A DNA stretch of 64,000 bases, from assembly GCA_030015575.1 (NCBI GenBank), contig CM057337.1:342312583-342376582 (forward strand), given 5' to 3'. Under the pieces are notes generated by a model. The model saw only the letters and a list, made by a program, of their open reading frames with translations, was not told the origin of the DNA and searched no databases. The position numbers and the translations under genes are program-made. Of the stretch, positions 1-13,100 are shown in pieces. This DNA is from Agapanthus africanus (Eukaryota > Streptophyta > Magnoliopsida > Asparagales > Amaryllidaceae). How positions within the stretch are numbered: position 1 is the stretch's first letter; every line of letters starts with the position of its first letter.

Positions 1-480
1 GTGCAACAAATGCACGAATACAAAAATCCAGTGCATCTAGTACACGAAATACAAATACAGTGCATCATGTGCACGAAATACAAATCCAGTGCATCTTGTG
101 CACGAAATACCAATCTGGTGCATCAAATGCACAAAATACCAATCAATAACTCAAATGCGTAAATAGCAACACCGAGTGTACCAAGGTGTACAAAATCACA
201 GACGTGTGCAACCGTGTGCACAAAACACATATCAATGCACTACAAGCACATATAAGCTATACCGAGTATAAAAAAATCAAATCGGGTGCGTACCATACGC
301 ACAAATTCCAATCAACTATATGAAATCCACAAAATCATAAACAAGTGCAGCCAAGGTACAAAATCAATATCAAGTGCAATAGATATGCACAGATCACAAC
401 CCAACACAACGGCTTATAAAACATATCTCAAGCGCAATACTATGCACAAAATGTAAATACCAGTAGGTGCATCCATTTTA
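1..480 (-). repeat. Degenerate tandem array with GTGCA/TGCAC units in A interior
   Basis: Repeated units of the type 'gtgcatc...tgcacgaaatacaaa' recur about every 29-35 bp at the start, becoming less regular toward 480. It is the minus-strand counterpart of the arrays in B (37130-38370) and E (50085-50625). It lies near the 3' end of the interior of each element. No long protein is supported. Confidence 0.8.
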
Positions 481-2730
481 CACGAAAATGATATCACGAA
501 ACTCAATCATCATAATTCAAATCCAAGCGATATAAGCGTGATACTCGGATCACAAACAAAAATCGCAATAAATGACATCGAGGTACACCTCCTACAATGT
601 TGAAAAATAAATCGGTTCGCCTAAAACAGACAGAACAAAAATATCCGCTCGCCTCCTGCTCGCGGTCTGGTGTCTTCTGTCTCTGGGTCCTTATCTTCTC
701 TGTGGACCACCAATCTCGCAATCCATCGGCTCGTCGGCCCTGTCGGGTGTGCTAACGGAAATGATTCCGCTCTGGCACTTCTCTGGTCATCTCTCGGCCA
801 ATCATCACGACCACTCATAAAGCACCACGTTACTGGCGTTGGCCTCTGGTCCTCTGAATACTCGTAACACAACTGATCCTCGGTGCAAATCTTATTGCAG
901 CAGTGTCCTGGAAGGAATCCTACTCAAGGTCTCTTCCGATCTCGTCTATGCCGAACTGTACGGAGGCTGGTACTCTCACATAATCTTTTCTCGCTTTCTG
1001 GACATCTGCGTTCTCACCACAACATTTCCTCGGAAACTGGCCGTATCCCAACGCCACTATATGCATATTAGATCTCTAATCTCGACGGGGAGTAACAACA
1101 GCTCGTCAGCGTCTCGCATGAACCTCTGGTTCCACTCGTCCGTATCATCGTCCACTACGACGTCACGCCATGCTATCTGCGCACTTCAACTGTTCTCGGC
1201 CATGGTCAATCTGGAGTCTCTCACACGGACTCGAAGTTACGAACTCGGTATCTTCATCACTCTGTAGAAGATATCTGGCCGAACACGTCCTCGGGAACTC
1301 GTCCCAACCATCGGCGGAATACTCAATATTCGCCCGTCCTCGATCAACTCCCAACGCATCTGGGTGAGGTCCTCTATCCGAAGTTGGTCATCTTACTGGT
1401 CTCCTATCATATGATATCTGGACGACGTCAAACTTTTCGATCGAGTCATCAAAGTCCCAAAATTTCCCGAAGGCTCAACACCTGAGCACAATCTAAAAAT
1501 ATATGGTACATACCATAGTACCTCTGGACCAGCCGTAGAGGCCAAACCCAAGCATCACTGATGGCACCGCTAAACTACAGCAAACCCTAAGGTTCAAAAG
1601 CGGTTCCATGGTCATCATATCGACTTAGGATTTCATTCTTCTAGAGGGTCCACAGAATCACTTGCATGTTGCTTCGAACACTTTAAACTTGGGGAAAATG
1701 GGTTTCTGACACTCGCTCGAACTTTTTAGCTTCGCCTAGCCGACATGTGAATACCCTTCGTCCACATGCTAAACAATGCCTCAATCCTCCAGGAAAGGCG
1801 ATACATCGACGGTCGTCTCTAGATCGGTCTACTCCAGATCTGAGTAAGACTCTCCACACTGGAAATCTTCAACTCAACCGGGCCTGGGTCGGCGCATCAA
1901 CCTGACAAATCATCCCCGTCTCTCAACTCGGGATAGACTAGCTATCAGCTGTCGCATCTCTGCCTGGAAACTCCAGCGATCTCAGCTCGTAAAGTCTGGA
2001 GGCAAAATCCCCTCAATCTCACCAACATCTGGGTCATCTATCAACACGGTAGATGACATTACAATCTCTGAGGTAGGCTGTATATCAATAGTCCTCTCGC
2101 AACTGGCAGCTCTAACAATGGCCCGATCATCCGGTGCAAAACCAAACACCCGCTTCATCCGAGAGGTCACAACATAAATGCTAACTCGTGACGTTCCCAT
2201 GTCACCAGAAAACACAATGGTCAGCCCTCGTCCATGACGAGCTCGCCATGACCGCCTCACTAGCAGCAGCTTCATCTGCGCTCAAACCATAGTGAAAGGA
2301 ACCTCAATCGAGTATCGAAGAGAGCAGATCAACGGCAAGAAAAGAAACGACAGATCCATAATGGATACATGATCATAAGAAGGAACTGCATCAATGAGAG
2401 TATGATCATGGAAACGAATAGAATTATGGATCTCAAATGGATATATAATCATGGGTATGAAGAGAATCATAAGTCTCAAAAATATGTATACCCTAAGGTT
2501 TCTTAAGTGGAGTATCGTATCGTAAATATGCCGCAGAACATACGTACGGTACGTCACTCTACTCAAGCTACCTACTCCATCAGTCAGGGTTAACCTATGA
2601 AACGAAAGTTCGGGTCTAATACCCCGTGTTCAAGTCTAAGTTCCGTAAGGTCAAGCCTAGATTCCGAAATACATACCCGCCCTAGACTCCGCATAGTCAA
2701 ACATAGACTCGAACCAAGGTTAAACCTAGC
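481..2730 (-). pseudogene. Degenerate interior of element A; coding-like remnants of unknown function
   Basis: This stretch is the decayed interior between the primer site and the tandem array. Short open stretches remain, such as about 97 codons at 1982-2275 (minus), but stops and frameshifts interrupt all frames. The parts at 620-1400 and 1500-1700 match element B (36200-36960 and 35895-36190) and E (49025-49850). The 1500-1700 part is the module also found in the leaders of copia elements F and J. I recognise no protease, reverse transcriptase, integrase or zinc knuckle. It may descend from gag, but no diagnostic motif supports that. Confidence 0.6.
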
Positions 2731-2742
2731 GCTCTGATACCA
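2731..2742 (-). other. Primer binding site of element A (initiator-Met tRNA type)
   Basis: On the minus strand the LTR end TGACA is followed by AAGT and then TGGTATCAGAGC, the standard plant primer site complementary to the 3' end of initiator Met-tRNA. It fixes the LTR end at 2747 and the orientation of the element. Confidence 0.92.
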
Positions 2743-2746
2743 ACTT

Positions 2747-4304
2747 TGTCATGACCCGAAATATTAGCTCGTGACCAGCACTTAAATCATGCAACGTTTA
2801 GAGGCGTAACGTAATTCAAGTAAGCTGAAACCCAGAAATCTAAACCTTTTTAAGAAAATAAAGGATGTGAAGTTATGAAATAAAGGAATAATGAAATCAA
2901 GTTTTCTTAATGCATAGAAAAGGAACATAAAAATGCAAGCAAAATTTACTAGTTTAAAAACGTGTTTCGTCTTTTAAAAAATTTGGGCAGCACCTCCTTT
3001 GTATATTTTGATCCAAAACCACAAATACATAACAAGAATAATGGCATCCCCAAGCGGGAGCTAGCTCTTCGCCAAACGACGGATTACAACCACGCAGGAC
3101 AGTATATTTAAGTATACGACGCCCAACGGCGATGTTCACCACAAAAAGATAAATAAATAAGCAAGACATCAAAACCACAAGTAGCGGAAAACCACTCGCT
3201 CTAAGTCTCGCAACCACAATCTCACTAAGTCTCATTACTTATACAATTTACTAAATTTGATTGATGGAGTTGACTAGATACAATGTGAAATATAAATACA
3301 AGAGTGGGTACGATACAAATGCCCCACCTACCAATACAAAACACCCAAATGAAGCTATGTGCCAGCGATGCCGCTACTGATCCATGCGGTCAACCTGCAA
3401 GAATTGCGGCACAACGAGGGTGAGTTGCCAACTCGTGAGTAGAAAAACGTCTATAAGTAGAAATCGAATAAACAATGACTCCTAGGTCAACTATATCATA
3501 AAGGTAATACAATGATATCTAGGGTGACCGGATCATCATATGTGCCAAAAATGTAATCAATACCTATATGTATGCGGATATAATCCAACAATATAACCAA
3601 TGACTGTATGCATGTGGATCTCGTCCAACCATATAATCAATGTATGCATGCATGTGGATCTCTTCCAACCATATAATCAATATATGTATGCATGTAAGTA
3701 TGAGGATATAAATCAACGGTGTCCCTCGCGACACATCAAAATCATGGAACCTGAGTGTCCAACATCGACACCCGAAAACATTATGAAACCCGTGTCAAGC
3801 ATAGACACGTAAATCCTCATATCTCGGGCTCTGTCTGTCCGGATCGGCCCTCGGGCTCCGTCAGTCCAGATCGGCCCATCTCATCTCTCGACTCCGTTCA
3901 GTATCCTCTGGATATCCGCCGAGCCTAAATACTATCACCGGTAGGTAGTGCTCCCCTGCCAGGCTCACCGTCTAACATATACGAGTCTTCTTGCCCCGGG
4001 GTGCCTCATCGGGTCCACCATGTACCTGCAGACGGTGCCTACCGCTCCTCGAATCGGGTTTCACATGCCACTCTCAGAAACGAGAAAACACATGGTGGAC
4101 GCACTGAAATATCAAATCAAGAGAAACCGGGGTTTTAAAACAGTACATGCTTTCTTTTGAAATCGCCACGATTCAAACCCGAAAATCTCTTGAAAACGGC
4201 ATATCTCAATACGTAAAATCATAAAGTATGATGTATGTGACATATAATAGAAATGTAAGCATATCTGTGTATCATGCAACATAAAACAATAATATGCACA
4301 TATC
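2747..4304 (-). mobile_element. Element A 5' LTR, segment 3 (3' end of the LTR)
   Basis: This is the last 1.56 kb of A's LTR in minus orientation. It matches element B's LTR at 33280-34903. It contains the GAGTTGCCAACTC palindrome (3422-3434), repeats of 'atataatcaatgtatgcatg' around 3590-3700, and the GC-rich conserved block at about 3925-4035. It ends at the ATATC target duplication of solo LTR I (4300-4304). Confidence 0.88.
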
Positions 4305-4613
4305 TGTAGCACCTTAGGATGTGTTTAGTGGCTAATTATACTTTAATATATGGTTTTTAATAAAAAGTTTACCAAAACGATTTTCAAATAATTTATCAAA
4401 TTTAATGAATATTTTATTAGAATTTTTCTAGGCTTGCATACACATGTGCATGTAAACTAGGGCTTAATTGGGGTTAGATCATGGTTAGCAACCATGGTGG
4501 ACTAACCATCTTGTTAAGCCACTTTGGATTTGAATTAAGTTATTTGGGTTTTTAATTATGTGTGTGTTTCTTTTTTTTTTAAAATGGAAAATCATTTGTG
4601 TTAGTTGACTTAG

Positions 4614-4632
4614 TGAGAGAGAGAGAGAGAGA
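4614..4632 (+). repeat. (GA)n microsatellite in LTR I
   Basis: An uninterrupted GA run in the CT/GA-rich 5' part of LTR I. Other LTRs of this group carry CT-rich tracts at the equivalent place. Confidence 0.9.
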
Positions 4633-4756
4633 ATGGCATCATGGCATGAGCCATGCCTTCATTAAATGAAGAGAGAGGGGGGGGTTGACTAACCTTAGCT
4701 CTCATTTCCTTTGCTTTTGCCACTCATTTTCTCACTCTCACTCTCACACACTCACA

Positions 4757-4890
4757 ACAACAACACCACAGCAGCAGCAGAAGGAGCAGCAGCAGCACCA
4801 ACAGCACCATCAGCAGCAGCTCCAACATCAGCACAGCAGCAGCAGCTCCAGACAGCAACAGCATAGCAGGCAGCAGCAGCAACAACAACT
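4757..4890 (+). repeat. CAG/CAA-rich low-complexity tract in LTR I
   Basis: Imperfect CAG and CAA triplets that translate as glutamine-rich peptide in an 80-codon open frame (4685-4927). The frame has no counterpart in the related LTRs, so I read it as simple repeat and not a gene. Confidence 0.85.
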
Positions 4891-5324
4891 CTTTTCCTCC
4901 TCTTCTTCTCCTTCTCCTTGCATGTAGGATTCCTAGGGGGTATAATCTATGAACTCATTCTTTTGTTTGCTAAACTTATGTGTTTGGTAGATTCGTTTAG
5001 TGCTAAATGTGAGAAGTAGTGCACGAAATGGTGTTTTGTGTGAAGTTATGGCCAAGTGATGATTTTACTGGTTAGCCTAGCCTAGTTAAGTGTTATGAGG
5101 GCCACTTAAAACTAGTTAAACCCTAGATTTCACTAAAATACCATAGGGTTTCATTTTGTGCAAAATATAACATTTTTAAGACAAAGTTAGCTTTTCTGTG
5201 ATCTGCTTTAGACCCAGGGGTTTCAGATAAAAATTGAGTTAACTGGAGCATACTTGATAGACCTTGATCACACCACCAGAGCACGAACCCCAGACACCCA
5301 ACCCAGGCCACCGTTTTATTCATT

Positions 5325-5345
5325 CTGGCCGCAATTTGCGGCCAG
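5325..5345 (+). other. Perfect 9-bp hairpin in LTR I
   Basis: CTGGCCGCA and TGCGGCCAG are exact reverse complements separated by three bases. The first bases of this piece of LTR I after the hairpin are AT-richer. No matching hairpin was found in the other gypsy-like LTRs. Confidence 0.75.
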
Positions 5346-5700
5346 ACAGAGGACTTAGGGGTTAAGGTTTTGGCTAGAGGAGTCTGCTATATATCCTAGT
5401 AGTGTGGTATATGCAATTTTGTAAGTTTTCACCTGTATCAAAATCTGGAACCATATATCATTTTTCTAGTACGTTTCGTTTGCGCAATACGCGCGATACA
5501 TGAGTGGGTTCTGTGATCCAGCGTGTCGTGGCATGTCGGGGTAGTTTTAGACGCGTATACACACGATCTAGCGTATCGGACACACGCGCGTTTAGTTCGC
5601 GACGCAAGTTTCTCGTTTGATTTCGATATCGTGTTTTGCGAGATATTTGCTCATGTAGATTTTTCTTGTGTGAATTCTAGGATCGCAGGCGGGTATGTCG

Positions 5701-7827
5701 TGTTGGAGATAGTGCCCTCAGAGTCAATTATTGGATCACAGGCACGTGATTGCAATGATTGAGGGGAGGACCTGTCCCAGTAAGACAGTCTTACTCAAGA
5801 TGATAGTATGCTATCTGGTTTATCTTTATCATCGTGTACTGCTTTAGGTGACCTTACGAGTCCCTATTACACGTTGATAGAGCCCCTAGGATTCTTGCTT
5901 GACTACCAGCAGTATGAGGGCGATCATATAAGTGAGAGCTGGAGTCTATAAGCACATCCTTAAATGGTCCCTAGTCGTGGGAGTTTCGAGACAGGGCATC
6001 GATTCTCCAGAGTAGACTAGTGTATACAGTCGAGACCCCGACGAGGGGCGGTGGCCGGTCTCACAAGCCACTGGTGTCAGTTGGTTCACCTAAGATGTAT
6101 ACAGGTGCTCATTGGGTTATGAGTACACCGGACAGGACTCGCCAGGAACCTGCTGGTTGGGATTATACCAGACGTCAGATAACAGTTCCCTGGTGACATG
6201 TGTACAGGTTAGTTCATCGACCTGAGATCGTCATTTGTCTCGTGTGAGTTCCCACTGTGCTTTGATTACTACCCTACCACGGCTCAAAGGAGTCGTGTAA
6301 ACAGGTTTTAGTTGGGTACAGTCCCGAGCCACATGGAGGCAGTGAGCGGATCTGCAGGGGTTTGTCTCTCCCGGTATTGGGGGTGAGGTCGCGCTGTGTC
6401 TAGGAGAGCCAGAACATGAAAAGTCCTTGGCCAAGGCAGGAGATTTGCTGGTAGGTATTCCAGTAGTATCTCAGGGTGTTCTGGGCTACACTCCGACACG
6501 ACTTGTACCGCTTTTGGGGGTCTGACTTTTACCAACCCCCTAGGCCCGCCATGCGATACTCATAGACGAACGGACCGGACTGTACAGATATTGTCACTGA
6601 CAGGCTCAGTAGGGTGTCAGGATGAGTTTGCTCATCGACGTCCCTTTTGGTCAGTACCTGGTAGCCCGTTACGTATTGGTTTATACCTCTGACGTGCTAG
6701 TGGTTAAATCCACAGCCATAGTATTGACGAGTCTTTTGAGTCCACCACACACACAGTTACTCAGGTTTCGGGCGAAACGCTGTAGAGGCCGTATGGAGAT
6801 ATGGTAGGGTTCGATCAGATACGTGCGGTATTGCACGGATCGTGATCGGACGGTTTTTACTAGCCGGCTTTGGCTTAAGCCGGATTCTAGTATTAGAAGG
6901 TGTAGTTTTGACTCTTTGCATTTGTATTCAGTGGGAATACAAATGCGGGCATGTATTTGCAGTAGCGGGGTTTTCCTGTAATTTATTACGGGATCAGTTT
7001 TCTGAAGTTGCCAGTTTGCATTCCGTTCCGGCCGGTTTTCTTTTACTCCTTCACGACCGGACTTTCGATGGAGGGGGTAATTTGCAATTGTGCAAATTAC
7101 CTTTTGCAGAGGGGTTTATTGCATTTGTTCCTTCATAATCATCATGAGATTCCATTTTAATCTCATGTCTTGCATCAAATAAGAATGGGATTGAGTTGGA
7201 TTGGTTTTGACCTTGGTGTGACTTGTTTTCTTTTTCCACATTATCATTCTTTTTAAATATAGATTGAGATGCCCTTTTTCTCTCTCCAATCTTCTTCTTG
7301 TGGAGAAAGGGTCGGCCACTTTTTGGTGAGAAGGGGAGAATGTGGGAATTGTTTTTGGTGTAGGAAATTTATCATCTCCCTTTTTAGCTTGCTACCAAAA
7401 TTTCCATGCACATCTCTCCATTGTTCTTTCTCTACTCCACCTCCATCATGGCAACTTCCATAACCCTAAAAGACAAGCTTCTACATTTAGTCTACAGCAA
7501 ACCTTGGACGCGTCGGCTAGCCAACTTCGCGCCCGAGTTGCCTCGGTCAAGAGGTGGGAGCCCGTAAAAGATTCCGGCTACGTGGTGCCCTTTCCGACGA
7601 GGAGGAGATGAACGGAGATTCCGCGGGAGATGGGAGTGGAGACGAAGACCGAAGGACACGGATCGCTTGGTATAGCTTCTCTACTCTTTTCTTGTATGCT
7701 AGTAGCTAGGTTAATGGCCCGATCCGGGTGAAAAGTGCGCGGTGGTGCCGGTTTGCTAGTTTGCAATGTTTTTGTTTCCGCGTTTCCGGCGTCGGACCGA
7801 CGGCCGGGGCGCCCCCGCGGACTTACA
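5701..7827 (+). repeat. Element H 5' LTR
   Basis: A 2127-bp LTR from TGTTGGAG to CTTACA. It carries the 40-bp stretch just before 7710 that is missing from the 3' LTR. A TATA-like sequence lies at 7251-7262. The many short open frames on both strands recur in the other LTR by duplication and are not genes. Confidence 0.95.
7251..7262 (+). promoter_or_regulatory. Possible TATA box of element H (also 15097-15109)
   Basis: TTTTAAATATAG is preserved in both LTRs, about 570 bp before the LTR end, a plausible U3/R position. No start-site data are available; this is a guess from sequence and position. Confidence 0.3.
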
Positions 7828-7828
7828 T

Positions 7829-7840
7829 TGGTATCAGAGC
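7829..7840 (+). other. Primer binding site of element H
   Basis: TGGTATCAGAGC begins two bases after the LTR end, the initiator-Met tRNA primer type. Confidence 0.93.
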
Positions 7841-8040
7841 CACGCCATTAACCATGCTTAGCTTGCTCTAGTATGTTTAGAACTCGATCGAACAAAAATC
7901 CCCAAAAACCGTATTTTCAATGCATTGTGTTTTCTGTCGAAATTTTTTCTGCTTCAAAAATTTTTCAGGTCATTGCAGAAAGACAAGCATGAAATTCTAA
8001 GACTTCTGGTAAAATTTTATGCAGTAATCGCTTAGTACGG

Positions 8041-8085
8041 CCGCAGAAACGCGGCCAAACCCCTGGTTTGGCCGCGGTTCCGCGG
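8041..8085 (+). other. 20-bp GC-rich hairpin downstream of primer site, element H
   Basis: Arms 8041-8060 and 8066-8085 pair at 18 of 20 positions around a 5-nt loop. The 3' arm contains CGGTTCCGCGG. Copia elements F and J have hairpins with the same core arms at a similar distance from the primer site. Confidence 0.85.
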
Positions 8086-9224
8086 TGGGAAGGTGTCTTC
8101 ATTGCACAAAATTTTTCCAGTGGGCTTTGAATAGGAAATAGGGGTTTTGGGATATTATTTTTGGGCCCAGATTTTCTGTAAGTGCTACAGTACTGCTTGG
8201 GGCCCACTTGATAGAATTTGTTCGATCGGATATTTTAAACATGCCAGTTCACAGTATTTACATTATATCTGCGACCGTGAATGTCACTTGATCGGTAGAT
8301 CCCGTCTAACTGCTATAGCCCGGTTAGACGGATTTGCGAACGTGACATTCACGTTGATATTCTGTGTGTTGCTGTGATGTTGCGGATCGGTCGTGGGGGA
8401 TAGCCTGGATGCAATGTTAGTACAGTTCTGTTTTATATGTACATTTGATGTTGCGGGGCGAGCGTCCGACATGTGGACTGCCGTCACTGCCTGTTTTTAT
8501 TATTCTTTTGGGGCACGACCATGTTGCGGTCGATGTACCCGTTATATGTATATCTTACTTTCTGTACTAGGATTACCCCACGGAGGGGTGCATGGATAGC
8601 CGGGTTCTAGAGGGCAACAGGCCCGCATCTCATAGCATTGAGACGGAGGGAGCTTTACTCTAGAATTGGCGGGCTATTCGCCGCACTCGTAGGGGGTATA
8701 GGGTTGACCCATGAGGGGTGCCCAAGTTACCGGATTCCGTGAAGTGCTGGGTGGTCCATTCACGTTGCTGAAGGGGGCTGCCTCGCTTCAGGTTTTGGCG
8801 GGTAACTTGCCGTGCCCGTAGGGGTCTTGGATTTCATTGCACAGGCTATCCACACGACCAGGGGAACGTCGGGTTTCAGTAGCGGCTCTGTGAAACCCGG
8901 GGATCCCAGATATCTGTATTGTTCTGTGCTGCTATACATTTCTGTGATGCTGCTTTTTATCACGCCTTGAGCGAAAATTATATATTATATATATACTAGT
9001 AGATGTTGTATATGTTTTGCATCCGCGCTAGTCCAGTCCCCGCTCTGTCGTTAGTTAGCTAACCTAACGGGTGATGACGGGACCCAGTGGCGAATGCGGA
9101 TGGCATATACATACGTCAGTATATTTTCGTTCTTTGTGGTGTGATCAATTGATGGGACTGCGTTGATTCGGATCAATGCAAGATAAACAAACCTATTCTG
9201 ATGTTGTTGGAACACTTTTTCAAA

Positions 9225-9480
9225 AAGCTGTTATTGCAAGGGCATTCTCTTTTGTTTTGCATCGTGGTATTCAGTTGGAATATCCTGCTCCTCAGTCGAC
9301 GAGGCAAGGGCCGAGATCCCTTCACCGGGAGTGACCCCTTGGACAGAAGTTTGCGTCAGGGCAATAACTTCACTATAGCCGATTGCTTTTTGCTTTGCAT
9401 CGTGGTATTCAGTTGGAATATCCTGCACCTCATTCTACGGGGAAAGAGCCGAGATCCCTTCACCGGGAGTGACCTCTTCA
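9225..9480 (+). repeat. Duplicated box in element H leader
   Basis: Two copies about 139 bp apart, each with 'gcatcgtggtattcagttgg' and, further on, GATCCCTTCACCGGGAGTGA. The second motif is also duplicated in F and J. Confidence 0.85.
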
Positions 9481-9621
9481 GCAAAGATTTTCGTCACTAT
9501 ATTTTTATAAAGCTATCAGTTCCTTCAACGATATCAAGTTCATTACATTAAAGGTTTTCGCCAGAAACCATTCGTAGCCCTCCGTCGTTTCAGACGGGTA
9601 GCACGTAGTATTCATGCTATG

Positions 9622-9819
9622 TTTGTTGGCCTTCATCAAGGCATAGTGTATGGTAGCTGCTTGTTACCTTTCTACTGCATAGATAGATGCGTTGGTTTGG
9701 GACAGTCGTATAGCCTTGTTGGCCCTAGTCAAGGGCTTGTACGGGTGGGTTCAAATCAACCTGGACAATGACGGGTAGAACTTGACATGTGATTTATGAT
9801 TTGTTGGCCTTAGTCAAGG
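9622..9819 (+). repeat. Triple 20-nt leader motif, element H
   Basis: TTGTTGGCCTTAGTCAAGG-type motifs start at 9622, 9715 and 9801. F and J have three copies of the same motif (reverse complement) in the same place relative to pol. Confidence 0.8.
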
Positions 9820-10130
9820 TCATAACAGCATGGGGCAAAAATCCACATCGGGAGTTTCAAAAGAACTGAAACTTGCCAGATATGCGCATACCTTCTGGAG
9901 TGTGATAGCGTGAGCGGATTCCGTCACGTTATCATGCGATGATAGTTGGATCCCGATTCCCACTGATGAGTTGGTTTACTCCTCGGGTGATCCCGGCTAA
10001 TTCTTGTTTCAGGTTTGGGGAAGAATTTGACGTTACAGTAGGAGGTTTCCAGATTAGATAAAGTGACAACCATTCTGATCTAGGTTAGAGTGCACGCTGA
10101 GTGTTTCTTTTCTCTCTCTCTTTGGCAGCG

Positions 10131-13100
10131 ACCATTGACCCGACCCTAGACTATGACTCAGTGACCAAATTGACCGAACCTTCTTAACACTGGCTTTTGG
10201 ATTGTCAGAGTTGCAAACCTCTTTGCCACTCCTACTTTTACCCTTTTCTCCAGGACGCCCCGTATTACTACGAACGTCCACTTCCATTGAACAAAACCGT
10301 CGTATGGTTATATACGAACTCGAAGGAATTCGAGGATGGTTTCTGGTTCTGGAGAAAACGAATAGGACTATTTAGTTGTCTTTTCCTTTTACCTTCTCTC
10401 AGGTTGCGAGTACTCCTTGGTTTAGGAGATAGTACACCTATTACGCAAATTGGATAGTCTTCTTCCAAACCATAGGCAGGTGCCGACCGGTAGGGAATGA
10501 AGAAAACCAATTAGCCTAACGGTGGTGTGCAGAAGGTATTAAGTTAAGACAAAGCAAGGGATTAGTAAGAGGGCAAAGTAAATTGCGACTAATATTCACG
10601 ACCAAACCAAGTATTTCTTCGCCAATCCTAAATCACCTTTGTATTTCTCCAGGACACTCCGTATCACTACGAAGATCCCAGTTTATTGGATAATCCATCG
10701 TATGGTTATATACGAACTCGAAAGGAACTTGTTCCAGTTCGGGGATGGATCCTAGTTCAGGAGAAATAAGAATAAGGTTCATTCGGTTGTCTTTTATCTT
10801 CACCTTCTCTCGCATTGCGAGTGCTCCTAGGATTAGGACAATACACCCATTATGCTTATTGGATAGTCTTCTTCCAAACCATAGGCTGGTGCCGAACGGT
10901 AGGGAAGGAAGAAAACCATTTGGCCTAAAGGGGTGTGCAGAAGGTAATGACTAAAGACATAAAAAGGGATTTGGAGAAGTGACAAAGAATTATACGGTTA
11001 CAGTCGTGAATCTGGATGATGGAAGAGGCATTACTAGGAATACCAGGATACCCCATCGAAACATTTTAATGTTTCAGTTTCACTGTGTACAGTTAAAGGA
11101 AAACTGATTTCCCAATTAGACACTTGCTCCAGGGTATGTATTTACCAAGTTTGATTCTCACATCTGCATGGTTTTACAGATGATGAGTGGGAGTAAGTTA
11201 TTGGGAATTAGGTGATCATCCTCATTATATCGGGATTCGTTGGAATTGGTGATATTTGAGGAACTCACCTAGGTTGTTTGCCGGTCGGCAAATATTTGGT
11301 TTTGAATATCCGTTGTTATGCACCAATTTCAAATTGATATATCTGTACGTCTATTTTTATAGAGTGAGATATACCTTTTGAAATTATGTCTATGACATTT
11401 ACCTATATCAGTGGATGGTTAGGTAAGGAGCATTGAACAGCGGTGTAATTCTTCTTAACCATAAGTACAGTTTTCAACCTACGACACACAGTGAATGAGT
11501 TATTCAACTCAAGAGACTTATACAAAGTATTGTATATTGTCCAGTGTCCATTAGGACATAGGGGTTGGTCCTCATACTATATTCTGTTTACTTTTAACTT
11601 CTCTAGTTCTTAGACATGTGTTTCGTAGAAACACAAGGTCTAAGTTTTGAGGAGTTATAAGTATAAGAATAAAGTAGAGAACCAGGTATTGCAAGTATCG
11701 GGATTCTTCAAGGTGATCGAAGATGTAGATACTTGTATAAGGTATTCAGTTGATAGTAATGTTTAAGAGATCTTGTTTCTCTTTCAGGTTACTCATAATT
11801 GGAAGCATTCCTAAGTTGAGTAACGCTGATCGGCCTCCTTCCATTTAGTAGACATGCACTGGTGACAGCTGCATGATTTGAATCTGGTTCAATTAAATCA
11901 GTGCCTCTGTTTCTTGGATATAGAACAGTTCATATCTTGACATTGTTAAGGTACGGGGAGTTGTCCGGCTTATGCTTAAAACCAGAATCCGGATAACTCA
12001 AGGCATGTTTCTGTAATGGCTGTTTGTGGGTTGACCAGGGCTATGACGAGGGTTGATTTTCTACCATCTGGAAGATCAATAGTGATATTGTTCTTGACTC
12101 GCCACAGTTTTAATAAAAATGGATTTTTTCAGAAAACAGTAGTGGGAGTATGGTAGAACTGGAAGTGATTCCAGAACCGCAAACGATTACTGAAGATTTG
12201 ATATGAGCCTAAAGATTCAATCTGGTTTGACATTCCATTGGCCACTCCGCAGATATAGTGGGTAACCTCAGGCACCCGAGAGGTACTTCGGTATGCTCAA
12301 GGACGGTGGCAGGGAGGTTCTTGTTTACCCAGACTTGCCATTGCTGTTGTTCCAAACTGTGAGACCCGGCAGGAGGATGAGTATAGCGTCGTTCTAAACT
12401 GGCTTTAGAAGTGCACGTGTATATGACTCTGCCAGAGGGTTGTCGTAATCAGTGGGAGCAGCGGAAGCATTGGTGGACATCAGGCTTATGTCTATTTATA
12501 GACTAAAGCAGATATAGCGGAGATAGATCATCTATTTCTGATGTCACAGTCATAGGTTTGACTTCATCAGAATAGGGGATGGATCTGTTAAGAAGGTAGT
12601 AGGGTGTGATGTCCTAGTATTTGATGACATACACAGAGTAGGAAGTGATATTCCTATACTACGATCGGTTATATTTTGGTCGTCACACAGTAGTTTCTCT
12701 ACATAGGACTTGGATATTATATCAGACATTCTGGTCACTAGATCTATGGTTTTAGATCTAGATTTGGGTAGTTTCCCAATCAGGGTACTTAGACAGCATT
12801 CTAAGAGTATTTAGAATGGACGACTCCTAGCACGGTAGTATACCTGCAGGTGATGGAGTCACCCTCTCTAAAGGTGTCTTACAGACTAAAGGGGAGAGGG
12901 ATGTGCATGATTGACAGATCACTTGCTTAGGCAATTGAGTCAATCATGAGATGTCACGTACCACACCAGATGTTGTTCTTGTAGTAGGTGCAATAAGTTG
13001 ATATTAATCCAATCCTGGAGAAACAACCGGAAGCAGTTTTAGAACATAATTGGATGTTCTAGGGATATGATAACAGCATTCTCCTTCGGGAGACAGTTAT

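Larger units (their letters stand above)
7841..10125 (+). other. Element H long leader, no recognisable gag
   Basis: About 2.3 kb between the primer site and the start of the pol relic, with no open frame that I can assign. It holds the GC hairpin (8041-8085), a duplicated box (about 9225-9345 and 9380-9480) and three copies of a 20-nt motif (9622, 9715, 9801). The segment around 8990-9130 matches the leaders of F and J (about 25610-25750 and 60890-61020, opposite strand), so it descends from a common ancestor. A pyrimidine tract ending in CAG closes it at 10128. Confidence 0.75.

Noticed and set aside
4685-4927. 80-codon glutamine-rich open frame
   Set aside because: It is CAG/CAA simple repeat within a solo LTR and has no counterpart in related LTRs.
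7829-7840. tRNA-Met gene fragment
   Set aside because: TGGTATCAGAGC matches only the primer complement next to each LTR; no tRNA body is present.
9231-9428. Minus-strand frame with two similar halves in element H
   Set aside because: The internal repeat is the duplicated leader box read on the wrong strand.
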